Origin: JAZGDL01 sp036477795
Lineage (GTDB): Bacteria > Planctomycetota > Phycisphaerae > UBA1845
Reading direction: 5' to 3'
NCBI GenBank assembly: GCA_036477795.1
Contig: JAZGDL010000381.1
Location: 1 to 8,503 of the forward strand
DNA length: 8,503 nt
Part shown: piece after piece, positions 1 through 5,140 of the stretch
Numbering within the stretch: position 1 is the stretch's first letter
How the letters are laid out: every line of letters starts with the position of its first letter
The notes under the pieces: model-generated
The model's input: the letters and a program-made list of their open reading frames with translations, nothing else
Told to the model about the DNA's origin: nothing
Database searches by the model: none
Translations under genes and position numbers: made by a program

Positions 1-212
1 TGGCCGCCCTGCTGTTGCAGAAGCTTCCCGGTGTGCGATCGATTGAGGAGCAGGACGGAGCGATCGTCCTGGAACTGGATGAACAGACCCATGACTTTTC
101 GCACATCGCGTCGGCCCTGGTCAAGAACAACTTCAAGATTCGCGAAATCAAAGAGGAGGAGGTGAATCTGGAGACCGCCTTCATGCGTTTGACCAAGGGG
201 CTGGTGCAATAA
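1..212 (+). CDS. C-terminal end of a probable ABC transporter ATP-binding protein (5' end outside window)
   Basis: The reading frame is open from the left edge (codons in phase from base 3) to a TAA at 210-212, giving about 70 residues. No Walker or signature motifs remain, so the family call rests on the tail pattern and on context. The tail has a small alpha/beta fold (LPGVRSIEEQDGAIVLELDE), a helix containing IASALVKNNFKIREIKEEE, and an ending close to NLETAFMRLTKGLVQ. Many ABC-2 exporter ATPases end with an 'xLExxFlxLT' segment of this kind. The next plus-strand gene is a fused ABC-2 permease, which would be its natural membrane partner. The 295-nt separation is unusually long for such a pair, so co-transcription is not certain. 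If the ATPase call is right, the missing N-terminal part supplies ATP hydrolysis for export on the cytoplasmic face of the membrane. Substrate unknown. Confidence 0.7.
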   Translation, partial: AALLLQKLPGVRSIEEQDGAIVLELDEQTHDFSHIASALVKNNFKIREIKEEEVNLETAFMRLTKGLVQ

Positions 213-507
213 GGGGACAGGCAATCAAAGATTTCGCACGGATTGAGGATCGCTTCGTGGAGATTGTCGAATGGCCCACCCCAAAATAGAAGCTGCGGCC
301 AAGGGGGACGTAACCCCACCAGTCGCCGAAGCGGCTGTCTTGGTCGCGCTAGTATTATCGACTTTCCTTACCCGAGGGTCAAGTTCAACGTGACAAAGGG
401 CACAAATGCGGCGTACTGTAACTCTATAAGTAACAATAGATTACGGTTCTTTTGGGCTGCTGGGATTTCTTGAGTCTCAGCACTTCTGCTCGAAAGGGTT
501 GACAAGA
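213..507. other. 295-nt intergenic gap between ABC ATPase and permease genes
   Basis: No convincing gene is present. A plus-strand reading frame at 243-473 gives an unlikely protein rich in Arg, Ser and Gly with no good ribosome site. The right half (about 340-480) is visibly more AT-rich than the flanking genes, as expected of a control region. A small hairpin lies at 321-336 (AGTCGC / GCGGCT, one T-G wobble, loop CGAA), without a T-run, so it is not a Rho-independent terminator. Weak promoter-like words are GTGACA (390-395) with TACTGT (414-419) at 18-nt spacing, and TATAAG (425-430); none is strong enough to call. The stretch might hold a separate promoter for the permease gene. Confidence 0.5.
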
Positions 508-2328
508 TTGTCCGGCGTTCTCGAACGGTTGTCGCTTTGGTTTTGGCGGTTGATTCCGGCGAATCCCATTCTGGTGCGGGTGGTGCACGGGGGTTCGCGG
601 CGGGTGCGGCATCTCTGGATGCGCATCGGCTACCTGGGGGTGCTGCTGTTTGTGGTGCTGGTGACCATGGTAGCCGACGTCGGCGGGTCGGTGTCTACGC
701 TGGCTGACCTTGCCAAGGGGGCGTCCACAGTGTTCATGTGGGCGTCGATCACGCAACTGTCCTTGATGTGCTTCTTGGCGCCGGTGTTCACTGCCGGCGC
801 CATCACCCAGGAACGCGACGCCCAGACGTTCAACATTCTGCTGGCCACGCCGCTGTCCAACGCCCAAATCGTGCTGGGTTCGCTGATGAGCCGGTTGTAC
901 TTTCTGCTGGTGTTGCTGCTGGCCGGGCTGCCCATCTTCCTGCTGACTATGGTATACGGCGGGGTTACGCTGGCACAGATCATACAGAGCTTTGCCATCG
1001 CCGGGGCGACAGCGGTGTTGACCGGCTCGTTGGCTATCTGCATCAGCATGATCCGGGTGGGGACGCAGCGGACGATTTTTTCGTTTTATCTGATGATCGG
1101 TCTGTATCTGGCGGCGGTGTACGCGTTGGGCAAGTGGGACGTTACCTGGATTGCCCAAGCACCGGCGAACGTGGACGGCGAGCGGTTGAGTTGGCTGGCG
1201 GCCTTTCACCCGTTTCTTGCTTTGGACGTGGCCCTGAATCGTATTCCGGCTCCAGAGACGGCGATGCTCGGTGATCACGGTGCTATCACCCTTTACTTTC
1301 TCGCCTTTCCCCATCGAGCGTATGTGGTGTTGACGCTCTTGCTGTCGTTGATGCTGACCGGTGTGGCGGCGCTGTTTGTTCGCCGGCCGAAGGAGACACA
1401 AGGCGGATTGTGGCAGTCGCTGGCCAACCGCGTGCTGCACCGCGGCGGAGACGAGCGCCGGCGCAAGCCGCGCCATGTGTGGAACAATCCGGTGGCTTGG
1501 CGCGAGGCCACCACGCGGGCGTCAGCGAGTGTGCGCGGGTTCCTGCAGATTGCCCTGATCGGGGGAGGGCTGTTAACGGCGATCCTACTGCTGTTGACCC
1601 ATATCGATTCGGGTGACGCAGCCATTACGCGAAAGTGGCTGTCGGTGGTGCTGATGGTCGAGTTGGGGTTGATTCTTCTGGCGGCCACCAATACCGCAGC
1701 CACTTCCATGACCAGGGAGAAGGAGTCGCAAACGCTGGAGTTGCTGCTGGCCACGCCGCTGACCAGCCGGTATGTGGTATGGGGCAAGCTGCGCGGGCTG
1801 ATCACCTTCACCTTTCCGCTGGTGGCGGTGCCCACCTTCACGGTCCTTGTCTTGGGGTTGCACGGTGTGTTCACCGGCGCGGACGATCCGGTGGTGCCGA
1901 TCGAGGCGGCGTTGGAGACCGCGGGGCTCCTGCTGGCTTATGCGGCGGCGGCGTGCATGCTGGGCCTGCATGTTTCGCTGCACAGCAAGAAAACGGTGCA
2001 GTCGGTGATGGTGAGCATCGGCCTGCTGGTGGTGGGGTGTCTGATTGTGACCTTTGTTTGCGATTCAATCGTCACCTCTGCCGGCGTAGTAGGGGCTGCC
2101 ATCGCTCCCATCACCCCGTTTACGGGCGTGGAGACGTTGGTGAACCCGGTGCGTTTGTTCGACGGCTCGGCCCAGAAGCTGGCGGCACAATTCGGTGCCG
2201 TTCGCAAGTGGTCGGCGGCGGGAAGTGGAATCACCGTGGGCATCTACCTGCTGACGGTGGGCTGGTTTTACAAGTCGATGGTTCGCAACTTTGACATGAC
2301 ACTTCGCAGGCAGTCCGCACAGTTGTGA
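508..2328 (+). CDS. Fused two-half ABC-2 type transporter permease
   Basis: This is a polytopic membrane protein of about 606 residues with many hydrophobic segments (for example VLLFVVLVTMV, YFLLVLLLAGLPIFLLT, LLSLMLTGVAALFV, GLLVVGCLIVTFV). It has two homologous halves. Each begins with an NP(I/V) motif (residues 22 and 330, counted from the upstream TTG), and each carries the ABC-2 signature after its second hydrophobic stretch: ITQERDAQTFNILLATPLS (about 102-120) and MTREKESQTLELLLATPLT (about 404-422). A basic loop at about 295-327 (RRPKE...GGDERRRKPRH) joins the halves. Such proteins form the channel of ABC exporters driven by a separate ATPase, probably the gene just upstream. Substrate cannot be inferred. 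Two TTG starts are possible. TTG at 499 directly abuts the purine-rich GAAAGGG (492-498); TTG at 508 is 9 nt from it and is preferred. The stop codon is 3 nt from that of convergent dapF. Confidence 0.9.
   Translation: MSGVLERLSLWFWRLIPANPILVRVVHGGSRRVRHLWMRIGYLGVLLFVVLVTMVADVGGSVSTLADLAKGASTVFMWASITQLSLMCFLAPVFTAGAITQERDAQTFNILLATPLSNAQIVLGSLMSRLYFLLVLLLAGLPIFLLTMVYGGVTLAQIIQSFAIAGATAVLTGSLAICISMIRVGTQRTIFSFYLMIGLYLAAVYALGKWDVTWIAQAPANVDGERLSWLAAFHPFLALDVALNRIPAPETAMLGDHGAITLYFLAFPHRAYVVLTLLLSLMLTGVAALFVRRPKETQGGLWQSLANRVLHRGGDERRRKPRHVWNNPVAWREATTRASASVRGFLQIALIGGGLLTAILLLLTHIDSGDAAITRKWLSVVLMVELGLILLAATNTAATSMTREKESQTLELLLATPLTSRYVVWGKLRGLITFTFPLVAVPTFTVLVLGLHGVFTGADDPVVPIEAALETAGLLLAYAAAACMLGLHVSLHSKKTVQSVMVSIGLLVVGCLIVTFVCDSIVTSAGVVGAAIAPITPFTGVETLVNPVRLFDGSAQKLAAQFGAVRKWSAAGSGITVGIYLLTVGWFYKSMVRNFDMTLRRQSAQL
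838..855 (+). repeat. 18-nt direct repeat copy 1 inside the permease gene
   Basis: The 18 nt encoding LLATPL in the first permease half recur identically at 1744-1761 in the second half. This is the DNA-level trace of the internal duplication, and marks the most conserved stretch of the two ABC-2 signatures. It is a consequence of protein conservation plus shared codon choice and not a mobile repeat. Confidence 0.85.
1744..1761 (+). repeat. 18-nt direct repeat copy 2 inside the permease gene
   Basis: Identical to 838-855 and in the same reading frame. It lies in the second ABC-2 signature (QTLELLLATPLT). See the first copy for interpretation. Confidence 0.85.
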
Positions 2329-2331
2329 TGC

Positions 2332-3168
2332 TCATTCGTTTTGCAACCACGTTCCCCGAAAGACCTCTACCGCCGGGCCGGTCATGTACACGTGGTTATC
2401 GTCCGCCCACTCCAGCTCCAGCTCGCCGCCCTGGGCCCGGACCGTGACACTTCGTCCGGTCCGCCCGGTACGCGCCCCGGCGGCGCACACCGCAGCCGCC
2501 CCGGTCCCGCACGCCAGGGTGCGGCCGCTACCCCGCTCCCAGGTCAACAGGCCCACCCGATGGCGCCCCTCGATCTCCACAAAGTGCACGTTCACCCGCT
2601 CTGGAAACAATGAGTGACCTTCAATGGCACTACCATCCTCTTCGAGTGCGATGTCCTCAAATGAGTCGACGAAGAACACGGCGTGGGGGTTGCCCATGGA
2701 CACGCAGGTCATTCTCAAGCTTCGGCCGTGGACTTCAACGGGCACATCGATTACGGCGTCGCCGTCCAGCGTCACCGGTATCTCCGAGGGCCCAAAGCGG
2801 GGAACGCCCATGTCGATGCGCACCTTGGTCACCTTCCGGCCCGAAACGCTGCACTCCGCCACCTTTACCCCGTCGTCGGTCTCGATCAGGAAACTTTTAT
2901 CAGCGGTCAGGCCTCGCTCGTAGGCGTACTTGGCGACACAGCGTATGCCGTTGCCGCACATCTGGGCCCGCGAGCCGTCGGCGTTGTACATCTCCATGCG
3001 AACCGCGGCGCACTGCGAGGGGTGGATCAGAATCAAGCCGTCGGCGCCGACCCCAAAATGGCGGTCCGACACCGCCCGGGCCACCGCCGGCGCATCGTCC
3101 ACTCGCTCCTCGAGGCAGTTGACGAAAATATAATCGTTGCCCGTCCCGTGCATCTTGGTGAACTTCAT
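2332..3168 (-). CDS. dapF: Diaminopimelate epimerase
   Basis: DapF interconverts LL- and meso-diaminopimelate, the penultimate step of lysine synthesis and the source of meso-DAP for peptidoglycan; it is cytoplasmic and cofactor-independent. The 278-residue protein has the usual family length. It starts with the characteristic MKFTKMHGTGNDY. Both catalytic cysteines are in their motifs: C71 in ADGSRAQMCGNGIRC and C220 in ERGSGRTLACGTGAA. MGNPHAVFFV (158-167) and RVNVHFVEI are further family blocks. The start at 3168 is chosen from the family N-terminus. The frame stays open upstream to 3276, but that stretch covers a palindromic repeat (3235-3256) and has no family similarity. No Shine-Dalgarno is visible before 3168 (upstream is GTGCCTT). 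It follows the 109-aa gene by 127 nt on the same strand as the flagellar genes, a metabolic gene at the end of a motility cluster. Confidence 0.97.
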   Translation of the reverse strand: MKFTKMHGTGNDYIFVNCLEERVDDAPAVARAVSDRHFGVGADGLILIHPSQCAAVRMEMYNADGSRAQMCGNGIRCVAKYAYERGLTADKSFLIETDDGVKVAECSVSGRKVTKVRIDMGVPRFGPSEIPVTLDGDAVIDVPVEVHGRSLRMTCVSMGNPHAVFFVDSFEDIALEEDGSAIEGHSLFPERVNVHFVEIEGRHRVGLLTWERGSGRTLACGTGAAAVCAAGARTGRTGRSVTVRAQGGELELEWADDNHVYMTGPAVEVFRGTWLQNE

Positions 3169-3211
3169 AAGGCACATGCTAATCGATCGACGCACAATCG
3201 ACCAAGACCAC

Positions 3212-3233
3212 CCGACGCCGAGAGCGCCGTCGG
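3212..3233. repeat. Imperfect hairpin next to the dapF-side palindrome
   Basis: CCGACG (3212-3217) pairs with CGTCGG (3228-3233). One C-C mismatch follows, then two further pairs close an AGAG loop. It abuts the 22-nt palindrome at 3235-3256, so the leader between the 109-aa gene and dapF can form two back-to-back hairpins. There is no T-run on either side, which argues against an intrinsic terminator. It could affect dapF leader folding or mRNA processing; that is inference. Confidence 0.55.
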
Positions 3234-3234
3234 A

Positions 3235-3256
3235 CCCACGGATTGCAATCCGTGGG
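3235..3256. repeat. 22-nt perfect palindrome, family 2, copy 1 (intergenic, upstream of dapF)
   Basis: The left 10 bases CCCACGGATT are mirrored exactly by AATCCGTGGG around a central GC, so the whole 22 nt equals its own reverse complement. A second copy at 6991-7012 differs only by a central CG. The shared block extends to GA on the left and CTT on the right (27 nt, 25 identical). As RNA it could form a 9-bp stem with a TGCA loop. It lies 66 nt upstream of the dapF start. No T-tract follows, so a canonical terminator is unlikely. Confidence 0.9.
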
Positions 3257-3295
3257 CTTTGGGGGGGAATTCGCAAACAAATCAGCGACGTGATG

Positions 3296-3625
3296 CTAAG
3301 CTTGGAGGTCTATGTGCGGTGCTCCATCCTGCCCGGTCGAAACGCCGCCGGCGGAATCGGGCTCTCGATCTTCCGGAGTGTGGGCTTCGTTGGACTCCTC
3401 CTCCGGGGATCGCCCCTGTCCGCCGCCTCCTTCGGCGTCGGCGAAGACCGCGGTGTCCTCGTCGCCGGTTTCGATGGTGGAGCCGGCGTCGTCAATCGCC
3501 TGCACGCCGCGTCGAGCGGCCGCTCGCTGGCCGGCGCGCTCGGCGTCGCGGATCCTGGCTGCTTCGGCCTGCTGAAAACCAGCCTGAGCGCCGGAGCTGG
3601 AAATGTTCGGCGGGATTTCCGACAT
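3296..3625 (-). CDS. 109-aa acidic, low-complexity hypothetical protein downstream of fliA
   Basis: I do not recognise a characterised family. The ATG at 3625 is preceded by a good ribosome site (AGGGAG at 3633-3638, spacing 7), which strongly supports translation. The N-terminal half is an Ala/Arg/Glu-rich helix candidate (FQQAEAARIRDAERAGQRAA, residues 17-36). The rest is acidic and Gly/Ser/Glu-rich, probably disordered (DEDTAVFADAEGGGGQGRSP, then an EEESNEAH stretch), ending HIDLQA. It has no signal peptide, membrane segment or cysteine. It starts 80 nt after the fliA stop on the same strand, so it is probably in the fliA transcript or expressed from a promoter in that gap. By position it is a motility candidate, for example a sigma-28-linked or late flagellar factor, but this is inference. 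Similar small proteins ending in DLQA beside planctomycete fliA genes are a recollection I could not check. Confidence 0.8.
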   Translation of the reverse strand: MSEIPPNISSSGAQAGFQQAEAARIRDAERAGQRAAARRGVQAIDDAGSTIETGDEDTAVFADAEGGGGQGRSPEEESNEAHTPEDREPDSAGGVSTGQDGAPHIDLQA

Positions 3626-3632
3626 GGTCGCA

Positions 3633-3638
3633 CTCCCT
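3633..3638 (-). promoter_or_regulatory. Ribosome binding site of the 109-aa gene
   Basis: AGGGAG on the minus strand lies 7 nt before the ATG at 3625. It fixes the start and is one of the best Shine-Dalgarno matches in the window, which helps show that this small unrecognised gene is real. Confidence 0.75.
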
Positions 3639-3705
3639 AACAGTGCGCCTCAGCCAAACGGGCCCATTTGCGTATCGGCCGACGAACCCCATCAACGCCA
3701 GCCGT

Positions 3706-4530
3706 TCAGCTCCTGCTGGCCCATTCTTCCGCGACCAGGAGGCGCCGCCCATCGGCGCCCGTGGACGCGCCGGTGCGCCTGATCTGTGACTTGAGCCTGG
3801 CCAATATCGAAGAATGCATCTGACTGACCCGGCTTTCCGACAGATCGAGGGTCAGCCCGATTTCCTTCATGGTCATCTGCTCATAGTAGTACAAGATGAG
3901 CACCAGTCGCTCCGCCCGGGACAAGCCGCGGGTGATCAACTCCTTCAGGTCTCGCTTTTGGGCCTCCTCCACCGGGTTGGAGCTGCGCTTGTCTTGAAGG
4001 ATATCGATCTCACAAACCTCCCGGCTGGAGTCCGTCTCATATTGCTTGCGCGACAAGGAGACGACGGAGACCGCCTTGGCGTCGCGCATCAGCCGCTGGA
4101 ACTCCTCACGAGGCAGGCGCATGTGGCCGGCGAGTTCCTTTTCCGTGGGCTGCCGCCCGTACTGCACCTCCAGGTCCTGCGTGGCCCGCTCCAACTTGTG
4201 GGCCCGGCTGCGTACCAGACGAGGCACCCAGTCCATGGAACGTAATTCGTCAAGGATGGCGCCGCGAATGCGCGGGGCGCAGTAGGTCTCGAATTTAACC
4301 CCGCGCGAAAGGTCGAACGATTCAATGGCGTCCACCAACCCGAAGACGCCGGCGGAGACCAGATCGGCCACATCCACCTCGTCGGGGAGTTTCGCGCCGA
4401 TCCGCTCAGAGTTGTACTTCACGATCCCCAGATAGTTCTCAACAAGCTGGTTGCGCAGTTCCGCAGAACCGGTTGCCTTGTAGTCCAGCCAGAGTTCGCC
4501 GATGCGATCGTTGGTCTTGGACGTCTGCAT
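3706..4530 (-). CDS. fliA: RNA polymerase sigma factor, sigma-28 (FliA/WhiG/SigD) type
   Basis: A sigma-70 family factor of about 274 residues, the usual length for FliA. It directs RNA polymerase to late flagellar and chemotaxis promoters. Regions in order: sigma-2, about residues 30-105 (NYLGIVKYNSERIG, DVADLVSAGVFGLVDAIESF, GVKFETYCAPRIRGAILDEL); then DWVPRLVRSRAHKLE and sigma-3, about 105-165 (GRQPTEKELAGHM); then sigma-4, about 195-255, with the helix-turn-helix TMKEIGLTLDLSESRVSQMH. Region 1.1 is absent, as in this class. The frame could begin at GTG 4536, but AAGGAG (4539-4544) is only 2 nt from that codon and 8 nt from ATG 4530, so ATG is preferred. FliA is normally held by the anti-sigma factor FlgM; none is seen here. 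The hairpin repeat pair at 4601-4654 lies in its leader. Confidence 0.95.
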   Translation of the reverse strand: MQTSKTNDRIGELWLDYKATGSAELRNQLVENYLGIVKYNSERIGAKLPDEVDVADLVSAGVFGLVDAIESFDLSRGVKFETYCAPRIRGAILDELRSMDWVPRLVRSRAHKLERATQDLEVQYGRQPTEKELAGHMRLPREEFQRLMRDAKAVSVVSLSRKQYETDSSREVCEIDILQDKRSSNPVEEAQKRDLKELITRGLSRAERLVLILYYYEQMTMKEIGLTLDLSESRVSQMHSSILARLKSQIRRTGASTGADGRRLLVAEEWASRS

Positions 4531-4538
4531 ACTCACCG

Positions 4539-4544
4539 CTCCTT
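4539..4544 (-). promoter_or_regulatory. Ribosome binding site of fliA
   Basis: AAGGAG on the minus strand lies 8 nt from ATG 4530 but only 2 nt from the longer in-frame GTG at 4536. It therefore decides the start in favour of the ATG. Confidence 0.75.
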
Positions 4545-4600
4545 GACTGTTGCCCGTTTTTCCCCGACCACTCCGCTGCGGGGCGGTCGTCGACGCACGA

Positions 4601-4625
4601 TGTGGGACAGGCTTTCCAGCCTGTC
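4601..4625. repeat. Palindromic hairpin repeat, family 1, copy A (inverted arm)
   Basis: GACAGGCT (4606-4613) and AGCCTGTC (4618-4625) form a perfect 8-bp stem around TTCC, which reads GGAA on the other strand. The flank TGTGG (4601-4605) matches CCACA of the other copies in reverse. Relative to copies B and C this arm has A-T instead of C-G at the third stem pair, on both sides, so pairing is kept. A 4-nt spacer (ATTT) separates it from copy B. Together 4601-4654 form a larger imperfect inverted repeat with TGTGGGAC / GTCCCACA ends. Confidence 0.9.
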
Positions 4626-4629
4626 ATTT

Positions 4630-4654
4630 GACCGGCTGGAAAGCCGGTCCCACA
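4630..4654. repeat. Palindromic hairpin repeat, family 1, copy B
   Basis: GACCGGCT (4630-4637), loop GGAA (4638-4641), AGCCGGTC (4642-4649), then CCACA. All 25 nt are identical to copy C at 6053-6077, about 1.4 kb away. It lies between the small membrane-protein gene and fliA, in opposite orientation to copy A. The paired layout is like the BIME arrangement of REP elements. Confidence 0.92.
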
Positions 4655-4675
4655 CTGCCCGACGCGAGCAGCCGA

Positions 4676-4978
4676 TCACGTACCCATCGGTTCCGCATCG
4701 GTCTCGCTCAACGTTTTCTCCTGCTGCAACGATTCTTTGTTTTCTTCCGGTGCTTCTTCGGACCTCAGAAGCGCCCGCTCCCGGTCGGCCACGTATTCCC
4801 GGACGACAATGCGGGCGGCACAGCCGGTCACCAGGCCGATAATCGCGAACAGCACCATGGCCAAAAGCGCGCGCGACAGCACCACCATAGCGGGGTTTCC
4901 AACCCAAAGACCGCCGAAGATGCTCACGCAAAAGCCGAGCAGCCCCAGCGCCGCCGCGATAGTACGAGGCGCCGTCAC
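4676..4978 (-). CDS. 100-aa two-helix membrane protein between flhG and fliA, function unknown
   Basis: No family recognised. The GTG start at 4978 is supported by a strong ribosome site (GGAGGT at 4984-4989, 5 nt away). Two hydrophobic helices are visible, about residues 7-26 (IAAALGLLGFCVSIFGGLWV) and 31-54 (MVVLSRALLAMVLFAIIGLV and following). A charged tail follows (RIVVREYVADRERALLRSEE, then Glu/Gln-rich to the end), likely cytoplasmic by the positive-inside rule because Arg residues follow helix 2. There is no cleavable signal or enzymatic motif. It lies 162 nt after flhG and before fliA on the same strand, so a role at the flagellar pole or base, or in regulating FliA, is plausible by position only. 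It recalls SwrB, a small membrane protein next to sigD in Bacillus, in context but not in visible sequence. Confidence 0.82.
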   Translation of the reverse strand: MTAPRTIAAALGLLGFCVSIFGGLWVGNPAMVVLSRALLAMVLFAIIGLVTGCAARIVVREYVADRERALLRSEEAPEENKESLQQEKTLSETDAEPMGT

Positions 4979-4983
4979 CCATC

Positions 4984-4989
4984 ACCTCC
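4984..4989 (-). promoter_or_regulatory. Ribosome binding site of the small membrane-protein gene
   Basis: GGAGGT on the minus strand, 5 nt before GTG 4978. It supports the non-ATG start; the nearby ATG codons at 4985 and 4982 are in other frames. Confidence 0.75.
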
Positions 4990-5140
4990 GTGCGAACACT
5001 GCGCCATCAGTATACGGCTCGGGATAAAACACGGATCGCGCCGCCAAGACAAGGCCTTTCGAGTCCGTCCGCGGTTTTCATGCAACCGTTGTTTAACGCC
5101 GACGACATCCGTACCGACGGCGCGCGTGCCGCGCCAGCAT

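Noticed and set aside
243..473. 76-codon plus-strand frame in the gap before the permease
   Set aside because: No ribosome site, Arg/Ser-rich, no conserved pattern; likely chance.
499..504. TTGACA as a sigma-70 -35 box
   Set aside because: It overlaps the permease start and no TATAAT-like hexamer lies 16-18 nt downstream.
424..1476. 350-codon minus-strand reading frame opposite the permease gene
   Set aside because: Its product is Gln/His/Arg-rich with no domain, and it lies antisense to clear membrane-protein coding sequence. It is a high-GC shadow frame.
3169..3276. N-terminal extension of dapF to 3276
   Set aside because: The extra 36 residues run through the 22-nt palindrome and lack family similarity; DapF proteins begin at the MKFTKMHG motif (3168).
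3672..3679. GCCGATAC on the minus strand as a sigma-28 -10 element before the 109-aa gene
   Set aside because: It matches 7 of 8 bases of the FliA -10 consensus, but no TAAA-like -35 lies about 15 nt upstream; the match may be chance.
2683..3789. 368-codon plus-strand frame across dapF and the 109-aa gene
   Set aside because: Antisense to DapF, whose catalytic motifs are intact, and crossing intergenic repeats; Arg/Pro-rich product without family pattern.
4601..4654. The hairpin pair as a Rho-independent terminator between the membrane-protein gene and fliA
   Set aside because: No T-run follows either stem on either strand, and repeat copies elsewhere show it is a dispersed element.
5009..5014. 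TATACT on the minus strand as a -10 box before the small membrane-protein gene
   Set aside because: A good hexamer alone, but the position 17 nt upstream reads GATCCG, unlike TTGACA; too weak to call.
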